A stretch of DNA of 64,000 nt from Anaerotignum lactatifermentans (GCF_016902535.1 NZ_JACSNY010000009.1:38881-102880); one strand, 5' to 3'; numbered from the stretch's first letter, positions 41,562 to 50,527 are shown. Translations and numbers: made by a program. Notes: generated from the letters alone by a model not told the origin.

Positions 41562-43322
41562 ATGGAAAAGAAGCAGGAAAAACAGCCTGTCGGTCAGAAG
41601 CTCCGCAGGGAGCGTGAAGGCGCAGACAATACCCTGCGTCAGAACCGGCAGAAGGCAGAAAAAAAGCCTGAGGGCGATGCCGGGAAAAAGAAGGCCCAGC
41701 GAAAGCTCATTCAGGCAGAAACAAAGAAATCTAAGAAAAAGCTGCATTTTGTGGATCCGGAGGGCAAGAAAGCCCCCGGTTCTGCGAAGAATCCGGCAAG
41801 TGCAGCAAGGGCAATGACGCATACGCCTGCAGCTGCCGTTTCCGGCAAGCTCCATCAGGCGGTCAACAGCAATAATGAGGACCGAAATGTGGGCGTGGAT
41901 GCTGCACATTTCACAGAAGGCACTGCCGAGGGCACGGTCCATGCTGCAGATCACATGGTCTACAGCCACAAGCTGAAGAAATACTCCAAGGCACAAAAGC
42001 TGGAGGCTAAGACGGATAAAGCCAATATCGATGCCATGTTTCAGGAGGCAATGCAGAATAATCCCGGCGCAGCCTCCAATCCCTTTTCAAGGTGGCGGCA
42101 GCGTCAGGAAATCAAAAAGCAGTACGCAGCTATGAAGGCCGGACAGGATGCAGCGCATACCGGCGCAGCGGCAAAGGGCTCCAAGAGGTTTACGGATACG
42201 CTGAAGGAAACCGGCGAACGGCTTTTGCAGTTCGTAAAGAACCATTCTCACATCATCATTCTGATGCTCTGTGCAGGGCTGATGGTTCTGGTTATCTCCG
42301 GCATGGTGTCCTCCTGTTCCATGATGATGAACAGCATGGGCAACACCATCCTGGGCACTTCCTTTACCGCTGAGGATGAGGATCTTCAGGGCGCGGATAC
42401 AGATTATGAGGCACTGGAAACAGCCCTTCGAAACAGCATCAACAACATTGAATCCGAATATCCCGGCTACGATGAGTATCGCTACAACCTGGCTGAGATC
42501 GGTCATAACCCTTATGAGCTGGCAGCACTTCTGACGGTGCAATTTGAAAACTATACCCGATCCCAGGTGCAGGCCGAGCTGCAGCGAATTTTCGGCGAAC
42601 AGTATGAGCTGACGCTTGAGGAAGAGGTAGAAATCCGAACCCGCACAGAAACGCGAACCGGCACCAGCTCCTACACGGATCCGGAAACCGGCGAAACCTA
42701 CGAGGAGGATTATGAGTACGAAGTTGAGGTGGAATACGAATACTACATTCTCAACGTCACTCTCACCAATACCGGCATCGGTGTGGTGGCAAGGGGCTCC
42801 GGCCTCACGGATGATCAGCTGGAACGCTACGATGTACTGATGGAAACCAGAGGCAATCGCGATGATCTGTTCGGTGATGTGAATTTTGCAGTTCCCGGCA
42901 GTGAATATCTGGATTATGACATTCCGGGTGAAGCCCTGACGGACGAAAAGTTCCGCAGGATGATCGAGGAAGCTGAAAAGTATCTTGGCTATCCTTACGT
43001 CTGGGGCGGCTCCAGTCCGAGCACCAGCTTCGACTGCTCCGGCTTTGTATCCTGGGTCATCAATCATTCCGGCAACGGCTGGAATGTTGGTCGTTCTACT
43101 GCAAATGGTCTGATGGGCTACTGCGATATTATCCGCAAGTCCGAGGCCAAGCCCGGAGATCTGATTTTCTTCCAGGGCACCTATAACACAAGCGGCGCTT
43201 CGCACGTCGGAATCTATGTCGGGGGCGGCATGATGATCCACTGCGGAAACCCGATATCCTATGCGTCTATCGAAACGAGCTACTGGCAGCAGCATTATTA
43301 CTGCATGGGACGTATTCGATAA
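41562..43322 (+). CDS. CD1108-type NlpC/P60 conjugation protein
   Basis: A 586-residue paralogue of the ICE-A protein at 139-2028. A Lys-rich cytoplasmic N-terminus and one membrane helix (about 229-250, IIILMLCAGLMVLVISGMV) come first. A linker with an acidic Glu/Tyr segment follows. The C-terminal NlpC/P60 domain (about 470-586) has FDCSGFVSW and SHVGIYVG. It cuts peptidoglycan cross-link peptides to let the channel through. It starts right after the VirB4 stop. The two copies share domain order but differ along most of the length, so they are old paralogues from separate ICEs. Confidence 0.88.
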   Translation: MEKKQEKQPVGQKLRREREGADNTLRQNRQKAEKKPEGDAGKKKAQRKLIQAETKKSKKKLHFVDPEGKKAPGSAKNPASAARAMTHTPAAAVSGKLHQAVNSNNEDRNVGVDAAHFTEGTAEGTVHAADHMVYSHKLKKYSKAQKLEAKTDKANIDAMFQEAMQNNPGAASNPFSRWRQRQEIKKQYAAMKAGQDAAHTGAAAKGSKRFTDTLKETGERLLQFVKNHSHIIILMLCAGLMVLVISGMVSSCSMMMNSMGNTILGTSFTAEDEDLQGADTDYEALETALRNSINNIESEYPGYDEYRYNLAEIGHNPYELAALLTVQFENYTRSQVQAELQRIFGEQYELTLEEEVEIRTRTETRTGTSSYTDPETGETYEEDYEYEVEVEYEYYILNVTLTNTGIGVVARGSGLTDDQLERYDVLMETRGNRDDLFGDVNFAVPGSEYLDYDIPGEALTDEKFRRMIEEAEKYLGYPYVWGGSSPSTSFDCSGFVSWVINHSGNGWNVGRSTANGLMGYCDIIRKSEAKPGDLIFFQGTYNTSGASHVGIYVGGGMMIHCGNPISYASIETSYWQQHYYCMGRIR

Positions 43323-43353
43323 ATCGACATTTTTCGACAAGGAGGAATCTGAT

Positions 43354-43602
43354 ATGAGCGCAAGACTCGATAAAATCGCTGCGGAGCGTGAAAAGGCCCG
43401 CAGGAAGCGTGATGAATGGGACGCTCGCATGAAGGAGTGGGACCAGAAATACCGCGAACAGGAAAATGCGGAGATTCATGAGATGGTCCACGCCGCCAGA
43501 CTTACGCCGGAGCAGCTGGCTGAGGTTCTGAAAAGCCTCCAGCACGGCACTCCCGATATGTCCCAGTATACGAATGAGGAGGAAAACAACGATGAGATTT
43601 AA
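43354..43602 (+). CDS. DUF4315 family ICE protein
   Basis: An 82-residue helical, charged protein (RLDKIAAEREKARRKRDEWDAR, then ENAEIHEMVHAARLTPEQLAEVL) that matches the ICE-A copy at 2771 in place and pattern. The ATG at 43354 follows AAGGAGG. It overlaps the DUF4366 gene by 11 nt. No catalytic role is known. Confidence 0.78.
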   Translation: MSARLDKIAAEREKARRKRDEWDARMKEWDQKYREQENAEIHEMVHAARLTPEQLAEVLKSLQHGTPDMSQYTNEEENNDEI

Positions 43603-44737
43603 GAGATTTACGGCAGCTATGCTCGCCGGTGTCCTGATGACCTTTTCCATGGCAGGCACTGCCTTTGCCTATACCGGAGAGACGGAGCCTGCGGAAAGCA
43701 CCGCGTCTGCTTCGGAAACAGAAGCTGTGAAGCCTGCGGAAACCAAGGCAGAAAAGCCTGCAGAAACCACTTCACAGGAGGAGGCTCCCTATAAGGTAAC
43801 GGTCGATGAGGATGGCAATTATACCTTTACCCTGGGTGATTATGAATGGAGCTTCAACCCTGAAAAGCAGGCAGAAAATGAGAAAATCGGCACGGTTACT
43901 AATGTAAATTCCTATCTTCATCTTCGCACCGGAGCCGGTATGAACTATGAGATCATCGGGCATCTGCTCCCCGGCGCACAGGTCAAGGTCGTTGGTGAAG
44001 ACGGTGACTGGTACAAGGTAGTTGTTCCGGAACAGAGCGGCTATGCACACAGCGATTATCTCCGCGTGATGGAAAAAGCCTCTGAAGGCAGCGAGGTAAA
44101 TGAAGAGCTTCTGACCTTCCTGCTTACTATGATGTTCCAGAGCCAGCAGCAGGTATCCGAGGGTCACGGCTTGACTCCTCCCGGCAATCTGACTCTGGTG
44201 GATGATATCGGTCCTGTAAAAGGAGCCGGTCAGCAGTTCATTACTCTCGTCAGCAAGAATGGAAATACCTTCTATATGGTGATTGACCGCGATGATGACG
44301 GCGATGAAAATGTGCATTTCATGAACCTGGTAGATGAGGCGGATCTCTTTGCCCTTCTGGATGAGGATGCCCAGGCGGCCTATCAGGAGGAACACAGAAC
44401 TCCTGTTGTGACGGAGCCTCAGCAGACCGAACCTGAAAAGGAAACCGCTCCTGCAGATCTGGAGCCTGAAAAGCCTGCAAAGAAAAGCAACTGGGCTCCC
44501 CTGATGCTTCTGGCAATCTTCGGTATCGGCGGCATCGGCTTTGCCGGATACAACTTCATGAATAAGAAGAAAAAGGAACAGGAAGCTGCAAGGCCTGATC
44601 CGGATGCTGATTACCAGGATGATGACGATGAAGAATATGACATCCCTGAAGAGGACGATTACGAGGAGGATGAAGCCGATTCTGTAGACGGTGAGGATGA
44701 TTATTCCGAAGCCTTCAGTCCCGACGGTGAAGAATAA
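43592..44737 (+). CDS. DUF4366 family protein with SH3-like domain
   Basis: A 381-residue surface protein. After the signal peptide (hydrophobic core to about residue 27, ending AFA) there is a Glu/Ala/Pro-rich linker. A bacterial SH3 domain (GTVTNVNSYLHLRTGAGMNY to SGYAHSDYLRV, about 95-160) precedes the DUF4366 domain (LTLVDDIGPVKGAGQQFITL, FYMVIDRDDDG). One TM helix (about 305-325) and a very acidic tail end the protein. The SH3 domain, absent from the ICE-A copy, may bind the cell wall. The ATG at 43592 follows GAGGAGG. It ends the backbone block before the cargo. Confidence 0.82.
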   Translation: MRFKRFTAAMLAGVLMTFSMAGTAFAYTGETEPAESTASASETEAVKPAETKAEKPAETTSQEEAPYKVTVDEDGNYTFTLGDYEWSFNPEKQAENEKIGTVTNVNSYLHLRTGAGMNYEIIGHLLPGAQVKVVGEDGDWYKVVVPEQSGYAHSDYLRVMEKASEGSEVNEELLTFLLTMMFQSQQQVSEGHGLTPPGNLTLVDDIGPVKGAGQQFITLVSKNGNTFYMVIDRDDDGDENVHFMNLVDEADLFALLDEDAQAAYQEEHRTPVVTEPQQTEPEKETAPADLEPEKPAKKSNWAPLMLLAIFGIGGIGFAGYNFMNKKKKEQEAARPDPDADYQDDDDEEYDIPEEDDYEEDEADSVDGEDDYSEAFSPDGEE

Positions 44738-44798
44738 GAAAATGGGCTAAAGCCCGGGCGGCCAGGTGGTCGCCTGATACATAACATCAATTCGCAAT

Positions 44799-44830
44799 CC
44801 CTTGACAAAATATTTGTCAAGGGATATGAT
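44799..44830 (+). promoter_or_regulatory. Promoter with 11-bp palindrome for the 44852-50447 operon
   Basis: The -35 box TTGACA (44802-44807) and -10 box TATGAT (44825-44830) are 17 nt apart. A perfect inverted repeat CCCTTGACAAA/TTTGTCAAGGG (44799-44809 and 44813-44823, 3-nt centre) covers the -35 box and most of the spacer. It is an ideal operator for the XRE protein encoded just downstream, implying self-repression. Confidence 0.8.
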
Positions 44831-44851
44831 GTATACATGGAGGTCGATACC

Positions 44852-45337
44852 ATGGAAGAAATTATTAGATTTCAAAAGTATATGCTTCTTATTAGAAGAA
44901 CTGTCGGTTGGACTGCCGAAGAGTTTGGAGAAAAAATCGGCGTTACCAGACAGACTATAAACAATTTAGAAAAGAATAATCGCGATAAGTTTAAGCTGAA
45001 CAAAACACAGTACATCGCAATGAGAAGTGTGTTGGACGCTGAGATGTCAAAATATCCTGATGAAACTGAAATGCTTCGTCTCATTCTGGACGTTTTTATT
45101 GATAATCCGGAAAATTACCCGGATGAAGACAGAGAACGTTTGCTTAACAAAGCGAATATGTTAACACCATCAATTTTGGCAGGTACTACTTCTAGAAAAG
45201 ATGTATCTAAGGAATTAATAGCAGTCGCAGCTGCTGTTGGGTTTGCTGCCGCTTTAGCACCTCTTAGTATTGGCCTTGCCGCAGGTAGTACAGTGACAGC
45301 AGGATGGTTAGCTAAAACGATTTTCCGCAAGGACTAA
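44852..45337 (+). CDS. XRE regulator with C-terminal membrane segment
   Basis: A 161-residue protein. Its N-terminal cro/cI HTH (LIRRTVGWTAEEFGEKIGVTRQTINNLE) is followed by a helical middle. Its C-terminal stretch is Ala/Gly-rich and hydrophobic (VAAAVGFAAALAPLSIGLAAG, about 125-155) and could insert in the membrane. A membrane-tethered repressor of its own operon is a reasonable reading, given the palindrome at 44799-44823. The start is the ATG at 44852, 8 nt after GGAGG. An ATG at 44837 lies before it. It is the first gene of a cargo absent from ICE-A. Confidence 0.72.
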   Translation: MEEIIRFQKYMLLIRRTVGWTAEEFGEKIGVTRQTINNLEKNNRDKFKLNKTQYIAMRSVLDAEMSKYPDETEMLRLILDVFIDNPENYPDEDRERLLNKANMLTPSILAGTTSRKDVSKELIAVAAAVGFAAALAPLSIGLAAGSTVTAGWLAKTIFRKD

Positions 45338-45354
45338 ATTGGGAAGGAAACGGC

Positions 45355-46137
45355 ATGAAAAGGTATAAAACTGATTTTTCTGAAGAAGAATTGAAAAAAG
45401 CGCTTCATGCCAACGAGCAGGAAGCACAAGCTTTAATAGATAATCCTGACAAGTGGGCACAGTTTAAAGAAAAACTGGATGCATTTATTCGAAAGGCATA
45501 CAAACTGCCAGTAATTGGTGGATTGATCGATGATATCGTGAGTATGGGGCAAATGGTTGACTCTTATGTTAAGAAGGAGTATCGGGATGTTCCAGTAACA
45601 TCGATTATCTCGGCAGCAGGAGCTCTGATCTATGTATTAAGCCCTATAGATTTAATTCCGGACGCTATTCCCATAGTCGGGTACATTGATGATGCTGCTG
45701 TAATTCTTTTGGTTCTGAAGCTGGGTGTGGGGCATGACTTGGAGAAATATAAATCCTGGCAGGACGAATGTCGAAAAGATGCTCTTGCGAGTCTAGAGGA
45801 GATTACAGGAAAGCTGATACAAGAACTAATCGGTGAAGCGACTCTTGGAGCAATTGTTCTATGTAGCAATAACATGTTTAGAGTTCTCGCGGTTGATAAC
45901 GATAGTATTGATATTGAGGAAACTCCATATCCTGCGAGGGTTTATTATTTGAATCTTCCGACGCAGATTCTTAGAGATATGTTTCTTGAGTCAGAAAAAG
46001 ATTATCTTGATTTTATGAATGGAATGATTGAGCATACGGATTTTGCTTGGTCTCCAGTTGGCAAATTATCTGCCGTACATGAGGCAGATTATAGTCAGTA
46101 CGAGGCATATTTCGCGCTGATAGAAAGGGATGCTTAG
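45355..46137 (+). CDS. DUF1232 (YkvA-like) protein
   Basis: A 260-residue protein. The DUF1232 motif IYVLSPIDLIPDAIPIVGYIDDAAVIL lies at about residues 92-118 and forms a membrane-associated hairpin. The C-terminal half (about 140-260) is not in standard DUF1232 proteins and I cannot assign it. Function is unknown. The ATG at 45355 follows GGGAAGGA. It is 17 nt after the XRE gene and 1 nt before the next start, so these genes form one operon. Confidence 0.75.
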   Translation: MKRYKTDFSEEELKKALHANEQEAQALIDNPDKWAQFKEKLDAFIRKAYKLPVIGGLIDDIVSMGQMVDSYVKKEYRDVPVTSIISAAGALIYVLSPIDLIPDAIPIVGYIDDAAVILLVLKLGVGHDLEKYKSWQDECRKDALASLEEITGKLIQELIGEATLGAIVLCSNNMFRVLAVDNDSIDIEETPYPARVYYLNLPTQILRDMFLESEKDYLDFMNGMIEHTDFAWSPVGKLSAVHEADYSQYEAYFALIERDA

Positions 46138-46138
46138 G

Positions 46139-48031
46139 ATGAACGAGATCGTTGAAAAATTGATGCAGACAATGCCAGAATCCCCGACGGAATTGACTGA
46201 TTCCAATTGTAAGAAAATCCGTGCTTATATGCCTGTGCCAAATGATTTTAAAATACTATGGGCGGAAATCACCTCTTTTTCAGGTTATCCTGCGGGTGTA
46301 GTGATTACTGATAAAGGCATTGTTTTTAAGGCTTCAAGAAAAGCCCTTAAAGAAAACAAGACAAAAGAAAAAAGCCGTGAAAAAGAATTGAAAATCTACT
46401 ATCAGATCATCTTGTGGGACTATTTTTCACCAGATCAATATACCTTTGTGAAGGAACGGATTGATGGAAAAGATGTTTATGTGTTGAAGTCAGAAGGAAA
46501 AACTATTTCGATGTTTGACAATAAAGCAATCTATAGCTTTTTTGAAAGCTATGGTGCAGAGCTGGATCGCATTGAAATGGAGGCTTACGATTTTAATGCA
46601 GAGGCAGCTTTCAGCGAGGTAGAAACTCTCGGATTTGAGCAGACAGCATTTCATGCAGCATACGGTGCTGATCAGTCATCTACAGGGCATGGTATATATG
46701 CAGAAGAAGGTGGAGCTATTTTAGATAAGCTTCATGGAGACCAATCTACAGTGGTAGGACGTGATAATGCCAAAAATGGGCCGGATAAACTCATAAATGG
46801 CAAACCTGTACAGTGCAAATTTTGCAAAGATGCAGGTTCAAGTATTGGGGCCTGTTTTAAGAAGAATCCTGAAACTGGCATGATGGAATATCGATATTTC
46901 GATTTGAAATCCGGAAAGCCGATGCAGGTAGAGGTCCCTTCTGATCAGTATGAAAAAGCGCTGCAGTCCATGCAGAACAGAATCAAAAAAGGACAGGTAC
47001 CAGGGGTTACGGACCCAGATGCAGCCAAGGATCTTGTGCGAAAAAGCCGTTTGACTTATAACCAAGCGCGAAATCTTGCGAAAGCAGGAACTTTTGAATC
47101 GCTCACCTATGATGTTGCAACCGGTGCAGTTACATGTTCCTTTATCGCAGGTATTTCCTCTTTGGTTTCTTTTGGGTTGGTGTTTTGGCAGACAAAGGAC
47201 AGAAAAAAAGCTCAAGATGCAGCAAATGATGCAGCAATCCAGGTGTTTGGTCCTGTGTTTGCAGCAAATATTATTTCAAACCAGATTGCGCGAACAGGAC
47301 TGACTGATGCAATGATTCCTCTGTCTGAAAAAGTGACTCAGATGCTTGGTACAAAGACAGTCCAAAACCTTATTAATGCAAAAAGAGTTCTGCTTGGCCA
47401 GAATAAGATTTATGGAAATGCTGCAAGTAAGAGCTTTACGAAAGCGTTACGCAGCAATGTGGTTTCAGAAGGGGTTATGTTTGTCGTATTCTCTGTTCCT
47501 GATACATACCGGGTTATCACCAGTAAAATATCCGGTGCACAATATCTTAAAAACATGGTGTCTCTCGGCGCTGCATTTTTAGGAAATATTGGTGGAGCTT
47601 ACGGAGCAGGATTAGCAGCAGGAGCAATCGGCGAGAAACTTGGGAAAAAGATCAACAAAAAAGTTGGTGCTGCAGTAGGATTTGCAGGAGGGTTATTAGG
47701 CGGAACTGTTGCGGGGGTTACGGTTAAGTCTCTTGCAGGATTATTCAAGGAAGACGATGTCGTTATTACGGCTCGTCTCTTCAATGCTGTTGTGGCCAAT
47801 ATGGCTGTTGAGTATTTTCTGCAGGAAAAGGAAGCCGATAAACTCATTGAGCTACTAAATGAAGATAGTAAAGAAATCGGAAAACTGCAGAGAAAACTAC
47901 TCGGTTCTTCGAGGCAGTACTATGATGTAGAACAGTTCCTTACGCCTTATTTTGACAAGGCAGTAAATAGCCGAGAAACGATAAAGGACGAGGATGTGCT
48001 CCAGTTCACATTGCAACCGTCATTTGCTTAA
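46139..48031 (+). CDS. Large membrane protein of unknown function with glycine-zipper region
   Basis: A 630-residue protein. Residues about 1-160 form an unassigned soluble domain. About 165-320 holds a conserved-looking block (HGIYAEEGGAILDKLHGD, then VVGRDNAKNGPDKLI and QCKFCKDAGSS). It resembles an uncharacterised family in proteobacterial and Firmicute genomic islands, as far as I recall. Next comes a membrane part with several hydrophobic segments and Gly/Ala-rich zipper stretches (IGGAYGAGLAAGAIGEKLG and VGFAGGLLGGTVAGV). The layout suggests a membrane effector. The start is ATG 46139, 8 nt after GAAAGGGA. It is immediately after the DUF1232 gene. Confidence 0.65.
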   Translation: MNEIVEKLMQTMPESPTELTDSNCKKIRAYMPVPNDFKILWAEITSFSGYPAGVVITDKGIVFKASRKALKENKTKEKSREKELKIYYQIILWDYFSPDQYTFVKERIDGKDVYVLKSEGKTISMFDNKAIYSFFESYGAELDRIEMEAYDFNAEAAFSEVETLGFEQTAFHAAYGADQSSTGHGIYAEEGGAILDKLHGDQSTVVGRDNAKNGPDKLINGKPVQCKFCKDAGSSIGACFKKNPETGMMEYRYFDLKSGKPMQVEVPSDQYEKALQSMQNRIKKGQVPGVTDPDAAKDLVRKSRLTYNQARNLAKAGTFESLTYDVATGAVTCSFIAGISSLVSFGLVFWQTKDRKKAQDAANDAAIQVFGPVFAANIISNQIARTGLTDAMIPLSEKVTQMLGTKTVQNLINAKRVLLGQNKIYGNAASKSFTKALRSNVVSEGVMFVVFSVPDTYRVITSKISGAQYLKNMVSLGAAFLGNIGGAYGAGLAAGAIGEKLGKKINKKVGAAVGFAGGLLGGTVAGVTVKSLAGLFKEDDVVITARLFNAVVANMAVEYFLQEKEADKLIELLNEDSKEIGKLQRKLLGSSRQYYDVEQFLTPYFDKAVNSRETIKDEDVLQFTLQPSFA

Positions 48032-48045
48032 GGAGGGTAAGCCAT

Positions 48046-48348
48046 ATGAAATGCTCATGTTGTGGAAAGAAAAAGAGACTATTTGAGTCTTTTGAGGAAT
48101 TAGATACGGCGGTAAGTGTATGCGTTGAGTGTTCAAAAAAGCTATACAAATACCAGGATTATATGAAAGAAAAAAACGAGAATGAAGCAAAGAAAATTCT
48201 CGTCGAGGTAAAAGGGACAAAGAATTCGCCTGAATTTGAGGTTTGGCTTGATGCATTTCTACTAAGATTTAAAAAGAAAGAAGACGTCGGACAGACAGGC
48301 AATTCTAGTACAGAGTCCTCTGAAAAAACAACTACAGTCGAGGAATAA
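48046..48348 (+). CDS. Small zinc-finger-like protein
   Basis: A 100-residue protein with Cys pairs CSCCGKKK and CVECSKKL spaced as in a zinc ribbon, then a helical Lys/Glu region and a Ser/Thr-rich tail. No family name is recognised. The ATG at 48046 follows AAGGAGGGTAAG and it ends 3 nt before the next start. It probably partners the five-ribbon protein downstream. Confidence 0.65.
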   Translation: MKCSCCGKKKRLFESFEELDTAVSVCVECSKKLYKYQDYMKEKNENEAKKILVEVKGTKNSPEFEVWLDAFLLRFKKKEDVGQTGNSSTESSEKTTTVEE

Positions 48349-48351
48349 TAA

Positions 48352-49845
48352 ATGGATGAATACTTCTGTCCTAAATGCGGGGCAATACTAAATGACCAGT
48401 ATGGATTTGATCCAAATGGCGGAACCTGGCGCTGTACAGAATGTGGCGAACTTCTAATGGATGATGATGTATATAACGGTGATTCGTTTGAAGGAGTAGC
48501 TTGGTATTGCGATAACTGTGGCGCTCTTTTGAATCGCCAGTCAGGTTTTTCCGACAGTTATGGTTCCTGGACCTGTACGGAATGCGGACATCGTAATGGA
48601 ACAACCGAAAGCGATATTATCAGCGAGGATCCTGAGTTCGAATGCCCAAATTGTGGTGTGGCGTTGGATTTCCAACCGGGTTTCAATAGATATGATGATG
48701 ACTGGGAATGCACTGCCTGTGGGTCGCACTTACACCATAGTTACAGCAGCGATCAGCACTCTGTTGTTGAAGAACCGAAACATAAATGTCCAAACTGTGG
48801 CGCAGGTCTAGATGATCAATGGTGCTTCGCGGACTATCAGAATAATTGGAAATGTACAGAATGCGGCGCACATCTACATCACAGTTACAGTGACGATGAA
48901 TATACCGTCATGAAGCATATTTGTCCGAACTGTGATGCTCCCTTAGATATACAGTGGGGCTTCAATGAATATGATGACGATTGGGAATGCACAGAGTGTG
49001 GAGCTCACCTTCATCATGATTACAGCGATGATGAATACGAGGAAGTAGATTCAGATAGCTCTTCAGACGACGATGATGACGAAGATGAAAGTGATGACAG
49101 TTCTGATAGTTATAGTTCAGGCTACAGTTATTCTTCATCATCAAGTGCACCTTATAATTCATCGAACAACAAGAGCAACGGATACAGTAGCGGACAGAAT
49201 TATAGTAGTTCGCATACATCATCGGCTAACACATATTCGTCGAAGCCTAAAAAGAAAGCAAATTGGAAATTGCGAATAATCGGAACTCTTTTCCTTATTG
49301 TCGCAGTTATCATTGCTGCTGGGTATTATGAAATCAAACTTCTTATACCAGTCGGACATGCATCCACTGATTTAGTCGGTCGGGATTACGAATATGTTGT
49401 AGACACTTTGAAGGAAGCTGGTTTCAGCAGCGTAACATCCACGGAAATTGCAGATTTACCTTTGAGTAAAATCTCTGAAGAGAATAAAGTGGATGCAATA
49501 AAAATTGGTTTCGCAGACGAGTTTATCGTAACTTCAAAATATCCATCCAATTTCCCGGTAGTCATTACATATCATACTCTTGAAAAATACGCAGTTCCGA
49601 TGTCTTCAAAAGAAGCTAAAGGTGCTAACTACAAAGATGTGGTGGATCGCTTTAAGGATGCGGGTTTTGAAAATATAACGCTTGAAGTGGAATACGACAT
49701 TATAACCGGTTGGATGACCGATGATGGAGAAGTAAAATCGGTAGTAATAAATGATGACAAGAAGTTTTCTTCAGGGAAAGAATACCGAGCTGATGCTGAA
49801 ATCGTTATTACATATCATACATACCGCAGCAACAAACCGAAATAA
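48352..49845 (+). CDS. Five-zinc-ribbon membrane protein with C-terminal PASTA-like repeats
   Basis: A 497-residue protein. Five tandem zinc ribbons of about 40 residues (each CPxCGAxL...W.CTECG, the last three ending in HLHH) fill residues 1-230. An Asp/Ser/Tyr-rich low-complexity linker (about 230-300), one TM helix (about 308-330, IIGTLFLIVAVIIAAGYYE) and two PASTA-like repeats (DLVGRDYEYVVDTLKEAGF and GANYKDVVDRFKDAGF) follow. Each repeat precedes a VVITYHT/IVITYHT strand. The ribbons are likely inside and the repeats outside the cell. A signal-sensing or nucleic-acid/protein binding role is possible but unproven. It is coupled to the genes on both sides. Confidence 0.72.
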   Translation: MDEYFCPKCGAILNDQYGFDPNGGTWRCTECGELLMDDDVYNGDSFEGVAWYCDNCGALLNRQSGFSDSYGSWTCTECGHRNGTTESDIISEDPEFECPNCGVALDFQPGFNRYDDDWECTACGSHLHHSYSSDQHSVVEEPKHKCPNCGAGLDDQWCFADYQNNWKCTECGAHLHHSYSDDEYTVMKHICPNCDAPLDIQWGFNEYDDDWECTECGAHLHHDYSDDEYEEVDSDSSSDDDDDEDESDDSSDSYSSGYSYSSSSSAPYNSSNNKSNGYSSGQNYSSSHTSSANTYSSKPKKKANWKLRIIGTLFLIVAVIIAAGYYEIKLLIPVGHASTDLVGRDYEYVVDTLKEAGFSSVTSTEIADLPLSKISEENKVDAIKIGFADEFIVTSKYPSNFPVVITYHTLEKYAVPMSSKEAKGANYKDVVDRFKDAGFENITLEVEYDIITGWMTDDGEVKSVVINDDKKFSSGKEYRADAEIVITYHTYRSNKPK

Positions 49846-49856
49846 GGAGGTCAACA

Positions 49857-50447
49857 ATGTGGGGAATGAGTCCATTTATGACATATCTCGTAATCATTAA
49901 CATTGCGGGCTTTCTTCTGTACTTAATAAATACTATTCTATATCGGTTTACGGCAGAGGGGCAAATAGATGCGGTATTAACAATAGTCTCTTTGCTTGGC
50001 GGTTCGCTGGGAATCGTACTCTCTATTCTGATTTTTGATAGAAAAGCAGAAAAAGGAAATATGATGTCCCGAGTGTTCGTGTCGTGTATTCTTGTTATAC
50101 AGATTGTGCTGTTTTTGGTGTTGCGCGGTCATTATGCAGATCACCTAACGTTGGCCTTTTGGACTTTCTTTGATAGGCATAAAATTCTGGTTGCTTATCT
50201 GGTTATCATCAATTTTGTAACCTTTGCAGCATTTGCCGTCGACAAAATAGCTGCAATAGAAAGGAAATCCAGGATACGAATCGTAACATTGCTTGCTTTA
50301 TCTTTCTTTGGCGGCTCTGTCGGTGGACTGATTGCAATGTATCTACTTAGACATAAGACAAGAAAAGATTACTTTACCGTTGGCATTCCGTTGATAATGA
50401 TTATGCAGGTAGTGCTGCTGTTCTATGCTATGAATGCAGCCTGGTAA
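49857..50447 (+). CDS. DUF1294 membrane protein
   Basis: A 196-residue integral membrane protein of about six helices. The C-terminal half has the DUF1294 pattern (YLVIINFVTFAAFAVDKIAA, ALSFFGGSVGGLIAMYLLRHKTRKDYF). The N-terminal half (TYLVIINIAGFLLYLINTILY, VSLLGGSLGIVLSI) looks like a diverged second copy. The role is unknown. The ATG at 49857 follows AAGGAGG, 11 nt after the ribbon protein. It is the last gene of the cargo operon, before a hairpin terminator. Confidence 0.75.
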   Translation: MWGMSPFMTYLVIINIAGFLLYLINTILYRFTAEGQIDAVLTIVSLLGGSLGIVLSILIFDRKAEKGNMMSRVFVSCILVIQIVLFLVLRGHYADHLTLAFWTFFDRHKILVAYLVIINFVTFAAFAVDKIAAIERKSRIRIVTLLALSFFGGSVGGLIAMYLLRHKTRKDYFTVGIPLIMIMQVVLLFYAMNAAW

Positions 50448-50465
50448 TATAACTTAATGCTATCC

Positions 50466-50510
50466 TTACATACCCCTTCTTCCCTAACCGGTTGGAGGGG
50501 TAATTTTTAT
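50466..50510 (+). terminator. Terminator of the six-gene cargo operon
   Basis: A stem formed by TACCCCTTC and GGAGGGGTA (about 50468-50502, one mismatch) is followed by ATTTTTAT. It separates the cargo from topB, whose own start lies at 50528. Confidence 0.7.
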
Positions 50511-50527
50511 GTGAGGAGGTAATCAAA

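Noticed and set aside
48352..49100. Repeats in the zinc-ribbon gene as a CRISPR or DNA repeat array
   Set aside because: The repeats are protein-level, about 120-150 nt apart with codon-wise changes and inside one open frame.
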